A DNA stretch of 40,054 bases from Bacteroidales bacterium (lineage in GTDB: Bacteria > Bacteroidota > Bacteroidia > Bacteroidales > UBA3663): assembly GCA_017548545.1 (NCBI GenBank), contig JAFYZW010000124.1, positions 1 to 40,054 on the forward strand. The letters are read 5' to 3'. Shown here one piece after another: positions 8,702 to 17,153 of the stretch. Numbering within the stretch: position 1 is the first letter of the stretch; each line of letters opens with the position of its first letter. The position numbers and the translations under genes are program-made. A model generated the notes under the pieces. It did no database searches, was not told where the DNA came from, and saw nothing but the letters and a program-made list of their open reading frames with translations.

Positions 8702-9883
8702 TTAAGTCATGGGCACAAATGTGGTATCCTGTTCCCTCACGAGTTTCTCCTTGTTGAATACCGGGTTGCTGTACATAGTAAGCAGCAAATCCCACAGATA
8801 CTCCTCGTCACGATTCGGGATGTCGATTTTGGCAAGCTGTCCGTTCAGGTAAGCCAAGGACTTGACACTCTCCACCTCGGTGTACATCTTCTTGTAGCGA
8901 TTGGTCTGGTACTTGACGTCGTAAGCCACGTAGTTGATTGGATAGAGCACCATGGCTTCGTGCAGCATCTTGTCGATAGTCTCGCAGACACAGTTGACCT
9001 GGGCATTCCTGTCGTTGATCCAGGGATACTGGTCGAAGACGCCATTGAGCTCTTGGGTGAAGGTGTAGCGGATGCGTCCCTTATAGCCCATCATGCCCGT
9101 GGCCATGCTCTTCACGTCGTCGGCCTTGGTCTTCTTCCACTGCGGGTTGTCGCGCTTGAGTTGGAACTCGGCAGCCTTGAGGTAATCACAAGGATCATAC
9201 TCGTAACTGATGGCTACAGGAATAGTGCGGAGTTCACGGATGTTCTGCATGTGGTCCTTGCTCGAACCGCCCAACGACAGCATCTTGATCACCGAAGCCT
9301 GCGTATTGTCGGAATTGTCTTTCGAACGTCCTTCTCGCTGGGCCATCCAGATGGAGCACTTCTTGTCGACGATCTCCTGATGGATATAAGCCGACAATTT
9401 GATCGAAGCTTCAAGCAATTGGCGCCCGGTGATATCACGGCGCACAACGAAACTCTTGTTGACCCTTACAAGATCTTCGATCCATGGTGCAGCAAACAGA
9501 TTGTTTCCGATAGCAATTTCCGAAGTCTCCTTGCCATGCTTGGTCAGCATGACGTTGAGCAGTGCCGAATCGAGCACGATATCGCGATGGTTAGTCACGA
9601 ACAGATGTCCCTTGGTATCGTCGATATCCTCGATGCCGTATGCCTCGACACCGTCGGTGCATTTGTTACACAGCATATCGAGCAAGAAGACGATGACTCT
9701 GGTTTGGAATTCCTTTATCGTCTTGCAGCTGAGAATGAGTGCCTTCACCTGTTCGTATTCCACATTGGGAAATGCCGACTTGATGGCGAACTGTACTTCC
9801 GGTCGATCGACCAGTGGCCAAAGTTTCGATGGGATATCTTCGTCGTGATAGCAACGAATGTCGTCAAAATTGTATTCTGCCAT
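8702..9883 (-). CDS. Glycerolipid acyltransferase family protein
   Basis: This 393-residue protein has the acyltransferase signature NHRDIVLD at residues 98-105 and a second conserved block REGRSKDNSD, corresponding to the substrate-binding motif of PlsB/PlsC-type enzymes. It would transfer an acyl chain to a glycerolipid or related acceptor at the membrane. The histidine and aspartate are separated by five residues rather than the four of PlsC, so it may belong to a distinct Bacteroidetes subfamily, and the exact acceptor is unknown. No clear membrane-spanning segment is seen. It sits between ddl (18-base gap) and nadC (12-base gap) in an operon that also includes envelope functions. Confidence 0.85.
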   Translation of the reverse strand: MAEYNFDDIRCYHDEDIPSKLWPLVDRPEVQFAIKSAFPNVEYEQVKALILSCKTIKEFQTRVIVFLLDMLCNKCTDGVEAYGIEDIDDTKGHLFVTNHRDIVLDSALLNVMLTKHGKETSEIAIGNNLFAAPWIEDLVRVNKSFVVRRDITGRQLLEASIKLSAYIHQEIVDKKCSIWMAQREGRSKDNSDNTQASVIKMLSLGGSSKDHMQNIRELRTIPVAISYEYDPCDYLKAAEFQLKRDNPQWKKTKADDVKSMATGMMGYKGRIRYTFTQELNGVFDQYPWINDRNAQVNCVCETIDKMLHEAMVLYPINYVAYDVKYQTNRYKKMYTEVESVKSLAYLNGQLAKIDIPNRDEEYLWDLLLTMYSNPVFNKEKLVREQDTTFVPMT

Positions 9884-9901
9884 AATAATAGATTTTAGAT
9901 T

Positions 9902-10897
9902 CTACCCTTTAGTGCCAAAGGCAATTACGTCATCCATGACATCTGAGATGTCAAGACCGGCAGCGCGGACCTCCTGCGGGATGAACGAGGTGGCTGTCAT
10001 GCCGGGAGTCGTGTTGACCTCAAGAAGGTGTGGGGTATCATCGATGATGATATAATCGACACGGATGATACCTTTGGCCCCAACATATCCATAGATACGC
10101 TTGGTGAGCGTCTGGACCTTTTGGGTCATTTCGTCTGAGATGCGTGCAGGGGTAATCTCCTCTACTGCACCATTATATTTAGCATCGACATCGAAGAACT
10201 CCTTCTTCGAGACGACTTCTGTTACTGGCAATGCACGCAGTCCATCGCGTGAGGTATAGCATCCGCAAGTGACCTCGGTGCCCTGCATGAATCGTTCGAT
10301 AATGACTTCGCCCGTGGCTTCCCGTTTGGCAGCCGCAATGGCAGGCTGGAGTTGTTCGGGAGTCTTCACCTTGGTGGTGGCGTATGACGAACCACCTGCA
10401 TTGGGCTTCACGAAGACGGGAAGGCCCAGTTGTTCGATACATACATCGGTATCCACCTCTTCGCCCACGGGAAGCAGGATACTCTTCGCAACAGGGATGC
10501 CGAAGGTCGAAAGATAGCGGTTGCAGGTGAACTTCGAACAGGTGAGAGCGGCTGCTAACACGCCACAACAGCTATAGGGCATGCCAATCATGTCGAAATA
10601 CCCTTGCAGGATGCCGTTCTCGCCAGGGGTTCCATGAATGATGATATAGGCGAAATCGAAGCAAAGCTTCACTCCATCCTTCATGACGGAAAAGTCATGA
10701 CGATCGACCGGCCAGTTGCGGTCCATGTCGTACTTCTTGCCATCATACTGCACCATCTTCCAGTCGGTACCGCGGATCACGATGATGCTGGTTTCATATT
10801 TGTTATGGTCCAGGAAGCTCCAGATGCCTTGGGCACTGCGAAGCGAAACCTCGTATTCACTGGAGTCTCCTCCTGCAACAATTGCGATTTTTTTCAT
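9902..10897 (-). CDS. ddl: D-alanine--D-alanine ligase
   Basis: Ddl joins two D-alanines with ATP to make the dipeptide end of peptidoglycan precursors. The ATP-grasp fold is visible: an N-terminal domain starting MKKIAIVAGGDSSEYEVSL, the central VFVKPNAGGSSYATTKVK loop, and metal-binding residues in IRVDYIIID and LLEVNTTPGMT at the C-terminus. The ATG at 10897 gives 331 residues and overlaps the TGA of the upstream pseudouridine synthase by one base. A TTG one codon earlier is an unlikely start. The overlap implies translation coupled to the upstream gene. Confidence 0.96.
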   Translation of the reverse strand: MKKIAIVAGGDSSEYEVSLRSAQGIWSFLDHNKYETSIIVIRGTDWKMVQYDGKKYDMDRNWPVDRHDFSVMKDGVKLCFDFAYIIIHGTPGENGILQGYFDMIGMPYSCCGVLAAALTCSKFTCNRYLSTFGIPVAKSILLPVGEEVDTDVCIEQLGLPVFVKPNAGGSSYATTKVKTPEQLQPAIAAAKREATGEVIIERFMQGTEVTCGCYTSRDGLRALPVTEVVSKKEFFDVDAKYNGAVEEITPARISDEMTQKVQTLTKRIYGYVGAKGIIRVDYIIIDDTPHLLEVNTTPGMTATSFIPQEVRAAGLDISDVMDDVIAFGTKG

Positions 10898-12027
10898 CAA
10901 TGGTTTCTGTTACTTATATATTCCCGCCACTTCTCGACAAGCTGCGTCATATCGGTCGGCAACGGTGTCTCGAAGTCCATCTCCTCACCCGTTCGCGGAT
11001 GACGAAAACCGAGTGTCCCGGCATGCAATGCCTGTCGCGGACAGATGTCAAAGCAGTTGCGTACAAACTGCGAATATTTTGCGAAAGTGGTTCCCTTCAG
11101 GATCTGGTCACCACCATAAGTCTTGTCGTTGAACAGGGTGTGTCCGGCGTGCTTCATGTGGACACGTATCTGATGCGTTCTTCCCGTCTCCAACCGGCAC
11201 TCGATGAGGGTGACATAACCCAGACGTTCGATGACGCGAAAGTGTGTCACAGCAGGTTTGCCCTCCTCGCTTCCTGCAGGATAAAATTCCATCAGGGTGC
11301 GGTCTCGCTTGTTCCGTCCGATATTTCCCACAATGGTGCCCTCATCCTGCTCCACGTGGCCCCACACCAGGGCGGTGTACAGACGACGGGTCGTCTTGTA
11401 CAAGAACTGTCGGCTGAGCGATGTGCCGGCATCCTCGTTCTTGGCGATGACGAGCAGACCCGAGGTTTCCTTGTCGATGCGATGCACCAAGCCCAGACGC
11501 TTCTGGAAGTCAGGTTTCTGTTCGAAGCTTTTCAGTTCGTCCTCTTTACCATCTTCAACTTCCTCACTCTCTGCGCCCTCTTCACTCTCCACCTCACCGG
11601 TCAAATCCAGTTCGATGCCCTCCTGCAGGAAATGCCAGGCCAAGGCATTGACCAAGGTGCCGGTGTAGTTGCCGTGTCCGGGATGCACCACCATACCGGC
11701 AGGCTTATTGACCACGAGCAGGTCGTCGTCCTCATAGACGATGTCGAGAGGAATATCTTCAGGAACGATCTCGGTGGAGTGGCGCGGACGGTCCATCATG
11801 ACCTGTACCACATCGCCCGGACGCACCTTATAGTTCGATTTCTCAGGCTTGCCATTGACAAGGATATACCCGTTATCAGCGGCATTCTGTATGCGGTTTC
11901 GACTGGTGCCGACGATACGATCCACGAGGAACTTATCGACGCGCAATGGTCCCTGTCCCCTGTCAGCTACGAAGCGGAAATGCTCATACAGCTCCTCCGA
12001 CCCAGTGCCTTCGGTTACTCCAGCCAT
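10897..12027 (-). CDS. RluA/RluD-family 23S rRNA pseudouridine synthase with acidic insert
   Basis: The protein isomerises uridine to pseudouridine in RNA, most likely large-subunit rRNA. An S4 RNA-binding domain (about residues 28-80, including VDKFLVDRI and NGYILVNGK) precedes the catalytic domain with HRIDKETSGLLV, whose catalytic aspartate is D185, and ETGRTHQIRVH further on. Between WHFL (about 134) and LGLVHRID (about 178) there is a strongly acidic stretch of roughly 35-40 residues (GEVESEEGAESEEVEDGKED) that is unusual for the family and lies just before the active site. The start overlaps the end of the PASTA gene by 13 bases. RluD is the closest assignment, but the target uridines cannot be told from sequence. 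Confidence 0.93.
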   Translation of the reverse strand: MAGVTEGTGSEELYEHFRFVADRGQGPLRVDKFLVDRIVGTSRNRIQNAADNGYILVNGKPEKSNYKVRPGDVVQVMMDRPRHSTEIVPEDIPLDIVYEDDDLLVVNKPAGMVVHPGHGNYTGTLVNALAWHFLQEGIELDLTGEVESEEGAESEEVEDGKEDELKSFEQKPDFQKRLGLVHRIDKETSGLLVIAKNEDAGTSLSRQFLYKTTRRLYTALVWGHVEQDEGTIVGNIGRNKRDRTLMEFYPAGSEEGKPAVTHFRVIERLGYVTLIECRLETGRTHQIRVHMKHAGHTLFNDKTYGGDQILKGTTFAKYSQFVRNCFDICPRQALHAGTLGFRHPRTGEEMDFETPLPTDMTQLVEKWREYISNRNH

Positions 12028-12629
12028 TGCTCCTCGGTTTCTTCGTTCTCGGGTTCAATCTCCAGTTTGCTGTTGCCCACCGAAACGACCACATGCGTGC
12101 CGAAAGGATATTCGGCACCCGGCACCATCTCCTCGTCATTTGCGGTAACACTGAGCACCAGGTCATGCATCTCGGAAGGCACCTGCTTGATGGAATCCAC
12201 CTTGAAGCCCAGCGAACGCAGGGTTGAAAGTGCCTGGCGGCTTCCGCCCTCACGCACCTCCTGCATCTTCACCATGCGCACACCAATGGCATTGATGGTG
12301 AGATAGACGATGCGTCCCTTTTTGACCGGAAGCCCGGCAGTAGGCAGTTGCTCAACCACAGCGCCTGGCTTCATGTCGGCATACACCGAGTCGATGATCA
12401 TCGACTTGAGGCCCGCATTGTCAAGGATACGCTCCGCTTCGGGAGCAGGAATGCCCGCCAAACGAGGAACCTCGACACGCTCGTTGTGATGCGTGTAGGA
12501 ATTCATCCAGAGTGACAAGCATGTTAAAACGGCCACCGTGATAACGATGATGCCTAATATCGAAAGTCCAACCATTTTGCCGAAGTAGCCCCATGAGCTC
12601 TTGCGGCCATTGTCTTCTTCTTGTGCCAA
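12015..12629 (-). CDS. Membrane-anchored PASTA-domain protein
   Basis: A single transmembrane helix (VGLSILGIIVITVAVLTCL) follows a short charged N-terminus, and the outside part contains two or three PASTA-like repeats with segments such as VPRLAGIPAPEAERIL, VVEQLPTAGLPVKKGR and VPGAEYPFGTHVVVSVG. PASTA domains bind peptidoglycan fragments or partner proteins in the envelope, and no kinase domain is attached. The start is uncertain. The frame extends to 12695, but the promoter at 12661-12692 lies inside that extension, so the TTG at 12629 is chosen. An ATG at 12575 is an alternative. It is the first gene of the operon with rluD-like, ddl, acyltransferase and nadC, which fits a cell-wall role. 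Confidence 0.85.
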   Translation of the reverse strand: MAQEEDNGRKSSWGYFGKMVGLSILGIIVITVAVLTCLSLWMNSYTHHNERVEVPRLAGIPAPEAERILDNAGLKSMIIDSVYADMKPGAVVEQLPTAGLPVKKGRIVYLTINAIGVRMVKMQEVREGGSRQALSTLRSLGFKVDSIKQVPSEMHDLVLSVTANDEEMVPGAEYPFGTHVVVSVGNSKLEIEPENEETEEQWLE

Positions 12630-12660
12630 ATTTATACCTATTTTAAATATAATAACGCCG

Positions 12661-12692
12661 CAAAGATAGCGCTTTTTGTGAATAAAAACAAA
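12661..12692 (-). promoter_or_regulatory. Promoter of the PASTA-rluD-ddl-acyltransferase-nadC operon
   Basis: On the minus strand TTTG at 12692-12689 is separated by 20 bases from TATCTTTG at 12668-12661, a full Bacteroidetes consensus. Transcription would start about 20 bases before the TTG codon at 12629, which helps reject the longer reading frame. Confidence 0.8.
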
Positions 12693-12762
12693 CAAATGGC
12701 AAAAAATTCTTCATTATTTAAAAAAGTTAGCATCAAATGGCCTTTATTTCACAAAAAATACG

Positions 12763-12770
12763 TACCTTTG
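12763..12770 (+). promoter_or_regulatory. -7 element for the coiled-coil - yihY - ompA operon
   Basis: TACCTTTG matches TAnnTTTG and lies 64 bases before the ATG at 12834. It is divergent from the promoter at 12661-12692. No good TTTG is seen at the expected upstream distance. Confidence 0.65.
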
Positions 12771-12833
12771 CACCGCATTTATGGCCTTTAGCGATATGCT
12801 ATAGGGCATGTTATTCGAAAACAACTAAGCGAC

Positions 12834-13715
12834 ATGAAGAATAAGATTTTTATCATCGCTGCTGCCGTCATCCTCTTAGCTTTGCTGGGCGGTGGTGGCT
12901 ACTACATCTGGAAGCAGCAACAGACCATCGACGAACTCACCGAGGGCTTCGCGCTTGAGAAAGAGCAGCTCGAGGACGAATACACCCAGCTGGCCATCCA
13001 GTATGAGGGATACAAGTTGCAGGTCAACAACGACTCGCTCGAACAGAAGCTCGAGGATCAGCGCATCAAGATACAACGTCTCGTCGAGGAACTGCGTCAA
13101 ACCAAGGCACAGGATGCCCGCCGTATCGCTGCCCTCAAGAAGGAACTCGAGACCGTTCGTGGCGTCTTGCGTTACTACGTGGCCCAGGTCGATTCGCTCA
13201 ACAAGGTCAACGATGCCCTTGTCGCCGAGAACAAGCAGATTCGCACCGATATGCGCAATGTGCAACAGCAGAACCAGCAGGTGCGCCAGCAGAACGAGAC
13301 GCTCACCAAGAAGGTCACCGTGGCTGCCCAACTCTCTGCCACCAACGTTTCGGTCACCGTCCTCGATCGCAAGGACAAGGTCGAGAAACGCAACCGTGTG
13401 GATAAGCTGGCCAAGTTCCAGGTCAACTTCACCATCGCTGCCAATGTGACTGCCCAGACCGGTGAGAAGGATATCTATCTGCGTATCCTGCGCCCCAGCG
13501 AGGAGGTGCTTACCAATGCCCAGAGCGGCAAGTTCAAGTACGAGAATACCAAGCTCGACTATTCAGCACGCAAGACCATCGAATTCGGTGGCGAGGAGAC
13601 AAAAGTCACCATGTACTATAAGCGCGGCGAGACTCTCGATGCCGGCACCTACCATGTGGAGCTCTATGCCGATGGCAGTATGATTGGTCGCGGCTCTGTC
13701 ACACTCACGAAGTAG
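12834..13715 (+). CDS. Membrane-anchored coiled-coil protein of unknown function
   Basis: An N-terminal membrane anchor (IFIIAAAVILLALLGGGGYYIW) is followed by a long heptad-rich coiled coil from about residue 30 to 160, rich in Gln, Glu, Leu and Lys. A beta-rich C-terminal domain of about 130 residues (VSVTVLDRKDK to GRGSVTLTK) completes the 293-residue protein. No enzyme motif is visible. It probably sits in the inner membrane with the coiled coil in the periplasm and could act as a spacer or scaffold. The yihY-like gene begins 16 bases downstream, followed by an OmpA-type lipoprotein gene, so an envelope role is likely. This arrangement is the only functional clue. Confidence 0.85.
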   Translation: MKNKIFIIAAAVILLALLGGGGYYIWKQQQTIDELTEGFALEKEQLEDEYTQLAIQYEGYKLQVNNDSLEQKLEDQRIKIQRLVEELRQTKAQDARRIAALKKELETVRGVLRYYVAQVDSLNKVNDALVAENKQIRTDMRNVQQQNQQVRQQNETLTKKVTVAAQLSATNVSVTVLDRKDKVEKRNRVDKLAKFQVNFTIAANVTAQTGEKDIYLRILRPSEEVLTNAQSGKFKYENTKLDYSARKTIEFGGEETKVTMYYKRGETLDAGTYHVELYADGSMIGRGSVTLTK

Positions 13716-13731
13716 ACCCAATTTAAAGAAC

Positions 13732-15138
13732 ATGAGCGACATCATCTGGCGCATACGACTCTCCTGGAGATTTCTGAAACACGACATCTGGAGCTACACG
13801 AACGAGGACGTCCGTGGCACCTATCGTTGGCTGATGAACATCTTCAAGGCCGTCTATCTCTCGATACGCTTCTTCCTCGCTCATCGCATCATGGAGCGTG
13901 CCTCCGCCCTCACCTACTACACCCTGCTCGCACTCGTTCCCACAGTGGCTCTTGCCCTTGGCATAGGCCGCGGATTCGGCATGCAGGAGATGTTCTACAA
14001 CCTCATCTCCGAGGCTTTCCCGGGGCAGATTGAGGTGATAAACTACATCAACGGATTTGCCGAAAAATACCTCGAACGTGCTACCTCAAGCATCGTCATC
14101 GGCATTGGCATCGTCCTCCTCCTTTGGGTTGTCTATTCGCTGATCGGGAATATCGAGGATGTCTTCAATGGGATATGGCAGGTGAAGAACGGACGCAGTA
14201 CGGTCCGCAAGGTCACCGACTACCTGAGCATCATCATTCTCGTGCCCATCATCCTCGTCGTCAGTTCCGGTACGCAGATCTTCCTGCAGACCTACATCAT
14301 GACCGACCTGTATGACTACGTCCTCAGCAAGACACTGCTCACCATCCTCCGTTGGATTCCCTACATCTCCACCACCCTGCTGCTCACCTTCATCTATATC
14401 GTCATCCCCAACTGCAAGGTGCGTTTCCTCAATGCCCTTGCGGCTGCCATCATTGCCGGTGCAGCATTCCTCCTCTTCCAGTGGCTCTACATCCACGGAC
14501 AGATCTGGGTCAGCAAGTACAACGCCATCTACGGTTCGTTTGCAGCCCTCCCCCTCCTCCTTCTTTGGATACAGATGTCGTGGATCATCTGCCTCTATGG
14601 CGCCGAACTGTCCTACGCTTCGCAGAATATCCAGAACTATAACTTCGAGAATGTCGAAGAGAAACTCTCGCGTCAGGACCGCGATTTCCTGCTCGCCCTG
14701 GTGGGTGGCATCATCTACAACAAGTTCGCCAACGAAGAGCCCGCTCCTACCACCGAGGAGGTGGGCCAGGCACTCAAGCTGCCCGCTCGTCTGACGGGTA
14801 GCCTCGTTCGCCAACTCGCCGACCTCGACGTCATCCGCGAAGGCTATCCCACCGACGAGCACAAGCCCAACAACTGGATACCGGGTCGCGAGACCGACAA
14901 GTTCTCCATCGCCTCCCTTTTCGACCTGCTGGCATCCACCGGCGAAAACCTCCTCAAGATTGAATATCCGAAATTTTTTGCCAAAGAATACAAGACTTTT
15001 GAGATGATGCGACTGGCCGCCTATCAGCAGGGACAGTCCATCCTCCTGCGCGACATCAATCTCGACAACTTTAAACCTTTGACTACTTCTTTAGTCAAAG
15101 AAAAGAAACAAAGAAACACCAAATCAACCCAAAAATGA
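13732..15138 (+). CDS. YihY/BrkB family inner-membrane protein
   Basis: The central region holds about six transmembrane helices with family motifs such as RASALTYYTLLALVPTVALA near residue 55 and YGSFAALPLLLLWIQMSWI near 272. The C-terminal third, beyond about residue 310, is soluble and looks like a winged-helix-like region (EVGQALKLPARLTGSLVRQL). The family was once called ribonuclease BN, but that assignment is not supported, and the real function is unknown. The ATG at 13732 is chosen because the longer frame to 13684 overlaps the previous gene and adds unrelated residues. The last residues (PLTTSLVKEKKQRNTK) are encoded by a hairpin at 15077-15100. The stop overlaps the next start by four bases. 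Confidence 0.9.
   Translation: MSDIIWRIRLSWRFLKHDIWSYTNEDVRGTYRWLMNIFKAVYLSIRFFLAHRIMERASALTYYTLLALVPTVALALGIGRGFGMQEMFYNLISEAFPGQIEVINYINGFAEKYLERATSSIVIGIGIVLLLWVVYSLIGNIEDVFNGIWQVKNGRSTVRKVTDYLSIIILVPIILVVSSGTQIFLQTYIMTDLYDYVLSKTLLTILRWIPYISTTLLLTFIYIVIPNCKVRFLNALAAAIIAGAAFLLFQWLYIHGQIWVSKYNAIYGSFAALPLLLLWIQMSWIICLYGAELSYASQNIQNYNFENVEEKLSRQDRDFLLALVGGIIYNKFANEEPAPTTEEVGQALKLPARLTGSLVRQLADLDVIREGYPTDEHKPNNWIPGRETDKFSIASLFDLLASTGENLLKIEYPKFFAKEYKTFEMMRLAAYQQGQSILLRDINLDNFKPLTTSLVKEKKQRNTKSTQK
15077..15100. repeat. Perfect inverted repeat inside the 3' end of yihY
   Basis: CTTTGACTA at 15077-15085 pairs with TAGTCAAAG at 15092-15100 around a six-base loop. It ends about 35 bases before the start of the OmpA-type gene. 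It could slow or attenuate transcripts or protect an mRNA end, but no T tract follows, so it is not called as a terminator. Confidence 0.8.
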
Positions 15139-15986
15139 AACAGAAACTTATGTCCGCTGCCCTCCTGGCAGCCGTGGCACTGCTCAGCAGCAGTTGCGTT
15201 ACACAGAAGAAGTATGCCGAGCTACAAGATGACTACAATCTCCTGATGAGCCAATACAACGACGCGAAGGTTGCCCTCGCCTCGTGCGAGACTGGCAGCA
15301 AGAGCCTTGAAGAGCGTTTGGCCGAAGCTCGTGCCAACAATGCCAAGCTCCTCGAGCAGTATCAGTCGCTGCAGGCTTCGCTCGACAAGAGCATCAACCA
15401 GTCGGGCACCAACATCTCGAAGCTCGTCGATGAGATCAATGCATCGAACAAGTACATCAAGCAGCTCACCGATGCCAAGTCGAAGAGCGACTCGCTCAAC
15501 ATCGTGCTCACCAACAACCTCACCCGTTCCCTCTCGAAAGAGGAGCTGAAGGACGTCGATGTCCAGGTGCTCAAAGGTGTGGTCTATATCTCGCTCAACG
15601 ACAACATGCTCTACCGCACTGGTTCGTATGAGATCTCCGACAAGGCTGGCCAGACACTCAGCAAGATCGCCAAGATCATCACCGACTACAAGGACTACGA
15701 GGTACTCATCGAAGGCAATACCGACAACGTGCCCATCAGCCGCGAGAACATCCGCAACAACTGGGACCTCTCCTGCCTCCGCGCCTCCAGCGTCGTGCAG
15801 GCCCTGCAGAACCGTTATGGTGTCAATCCAAGCCGTTTGACAGCTGGTGGTCGTGGCGAGTATAACCCGCTCGAATCGAACGATACCGAGGCAGGTCGCA
15901 CACGCAACCGCCGCACGCAGATCATCATCACTCCCAAGCTCGACCAGTTCCTCGAACTCATCGACGAAGCTCCCGACACGAAGTGA
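15135..15986 (+). CDS. OmpA-family lipoprotein
   Basis: The N-terminus MKQKLMSAALLAAVALLSSS followed by Cys21 is a lipoprotein signal with lipobox, so the mature protein should be lipid-anchored. A coiled coil covers about residues 25-120. The C-terminal OmpA domain, which binds peptidoglycan, runs from about residue 140, with the characteristic NTDNVPISRENIRNNWDLS and NRRTQIII segments. It is thus likely to tether the outer membrane to the cell wall. The gene starts four bases inside the yihY stop region (ATGA) and is the last of three plus-strand genes; the terminator at 16002-16026 follows. Confidence 0.93.
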   Translation: MKQKLMSAALLAAVALLSSSCVTQKKYAELQDDYNLLMSQYNDAKVALASCETGSKSLEERLAEARANNAKLLEQYQSLQASLDKSINQSGTNISKLVDEINASNKYIKQLTDAKSKSDSLNIVLTNNLTRSLSKEELKDVDVQVLKGVVYISLNDNMLYRTGSYEISDKAGQTLSKIAKIITDYKDYEVLIEGNTDNVPISRENIRNNWDLSCLRASSVVQALQNRYGVNPSRLTAGGRGEYNPLESNDTEAGRTRNRRTQIIITPKLDQFLELIDEAPDTK

Positions 15987-16001
15987 TCGTGACAAAAAAA
16001 T

Positions 16002-16026
16002 AGGCGCCGCGAAATTTGCGACGCCT
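16002..16026. terminator. Bidirectional terminator between convergent ompA-like and ompH-like genes
   Basis: The stem pairs AGGCG (16002-16006) and CGC (16008-16010) with GCG (18-20) and CGCCT (22-26), with one symmetric mismatch and a seven-base loop. Seven A residues precede it (15994-16000) and give a T tract for minus-strand transcripts. T-rich sequence also follows on the plus strand. Confidence 0.85.
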
Positions 16027-16054
16027 TTATTATTTCCATTCGTGACCAATGTGA

Positions 16055-16669
16055 TCACTCGCTCTTCTTGCCCTCAGCATAGCGCTTGTTGAGCAGGTCG
16101 AGAACCTCCTGGGTGATGTCGTACTTGTTCTTCACGAAGAAGACGGTCGTGTTGGGCACGCTGCTGTAGATCACCTCGAAGTTCTTGTCCTTGTTGTACT
16201 CCTTCAGCACAGCCTGAATCGAATCGTTCACGCGGTCGAATGCCTGGCTCTGGAGCAGGGCGAGATCCTGCTGCAAGGCGTTGGCGTGCTGCTCGATGGT
16301 AGCCTGCTTCTGCTGCAGACGACGCTGCTCCGACTCCATACGCGACTGGCCGCCGATGAACGAGTTGGTCTGCACCTTCTGCATGAAGTCCTGATACTCC
16401 TTCTGGAACGCAGCCATCTGCTTGTTCACCTGGTCCTCAGCCTGTGCCTTCTTCTGCACGAGGTCCTGGGTAAGGTCAATCTGGAGCTGGTAGTTGTTGT
16501 AAAGTGAATCGGCCTGAATAAAGGCAATAGGCAATGACTCGCCTTCGGTAAGTGCACCACCGGCCACCTTAGCGGCATCGGTGTTGTTTGATTTGATGCA
16601 GGAGGTCATGCCTCCAAGGATGGCTCCAGCCATGATCAAGGCAGAAGCGAAAGCATAGAATTTTTTCAT
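16055..16669 (-). CDS. Skp/OmpH-family periplasmic chaperone-like lipoprotein
   Basis: The signal sequence ends in GMTSC, a lipobox-like site with Cys at about residue 24, so this may be a lipid-anchored member. The mature part starts with IAFIQADSLYNNYQ, the conserved first strand of the Skp/OmpH family, and continues in a long Gln-rich coiled coil (about residues 65-150), which in Skp forms the arms that hold unfolded outer-membrane proteins. The C-terminal VIYSSVPNTTVFFVKNKYDI returns to the core and ends with a helix. The length of 204 residues is normal. The small membrane protein gene lies 16 bases upstream and probably shares its promoter. Confidence 0.9.
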   Translation of the reverse strand: MKKFYAFASALIMAGAILGGMTSCIKSNNTDAAKVAGGALTEGESLPIAFIQADSLYNNYQLQIDLTQDLVQKKAQAEDQVNKQMAAFQKEYQDFMQKVQTNSFIGGQSRMESEQRRLQQKQATIEQHANALQQDLALLQSQAFDRVNDSIQAVLKEYNKDKNFEVIYSSVPNTTVFFVKNKYDITQEVLDLLNKRYAEGKKSE

Positions 16670-16685
16670 ATCAATGTTAAAGTTA

Positions 16686-16925
16686 TTATTTATTTTCCTT
16701 TTGGTTTATACTCGAAGGCTTCGGGCCATCTCCGTAGAGGCCCTGCTTGAGGCGTTCCTCGTAATCCTGCGTCTGCACACAGTGGATACCTTTCTCACGC
16801 AACGCCTTCGATTGACTCACATGCGTCTTCGGAAAGGTGCCATTTTTGACAAATAATACCTTAATTGCTAAAAAAACAAAAGATATTAAAAGAATTCCGA
16901 TAGAAATTAGAATTGTTTGCCACAT
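16686..16925 (-). CDS. Small conserved single-pass membrane protein
   Basis: The ATG at 16925 gives a 79-residue protein with one transmembrane helix (ILISIGILLISFVFLAIKVLF) and a short tail containing GTFPKTHVSQSKALREKGIHC. This pattern, a helix followed by a conserved F-x-x-T/S-H-V and ALREKGI segment with a single cysteine, is recalled as widespread among Bacteroidales proteins of unknown function. The frame runs further upstream to 17015, but that part overlaps the promoter at 16996-17003, so the shorter start is chosen. The gene precedes the Skp-like gene on the same strand, which hints at an envelope role. No function can be assigned. Confidence 0.8.
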   Translation of the reverse strand: MWQTILISIGILLISFVFLAIKVLFVKNGTFPKTHVSQSKALREKGIHCVQTQDYEERLKQGLYGDGPKPSSINQKENK

Positions 16926-16931
16926 TTTTTG

Positions 16932-16939
16932 TATCTTTG
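16932..16939 (+). promoter_or_regulatory. Plus-strand -7 element, possibly for pepD
   Basis: TATCTTTG is a perfect match on the plus strand, 214 bases before the pepD ATG. It lies inside the 5' leader of the divergent small membrane gene. If used, pepD has a leader of roughly 200 bases. No other good -7 motif was seen nearer to pepD. Confidence 0.5.
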
Positions 16940-16995
16940 CACCCGCAAACAGTTTTTCGGGATTTTTTTGCCTGAAACTTCGCGAATAGCGGTTG

Positions 16996-17003
16996 CAAAG
17001 ATA
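16996..17003 (-). promoter_or_regulatory. -7 element for the small membrane protein and Skp-like genes
   Basis: TATCTTTG reads on the minus strand from 17003 to 16996, about 70 bases before the ATG at 16925. Confidence 0.65.
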
Positions 17004-17153
17004 CAAATTTTCCAAATCAATCCACCATTTTTGGCCGCGATTTTAGGAAAAACTCATATATCTTGACCACTTTTAACAATTATTATTATTGATTGGCACA
17101 TAAATCGTCACAAAATACAATAATCAACCACCAAATTTCAACAATTTCAAACT

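Noticed and set aside
7811..9898. Very long plus-strand open frame (695 codons) opposite nadC and the acyltransferase gene
   Set aside because: Both minus-strand proteins have clear family motifs, and the plus-strand product resembles no protein and has His/Leu/Val-rich composition typical of an antisense shadow.
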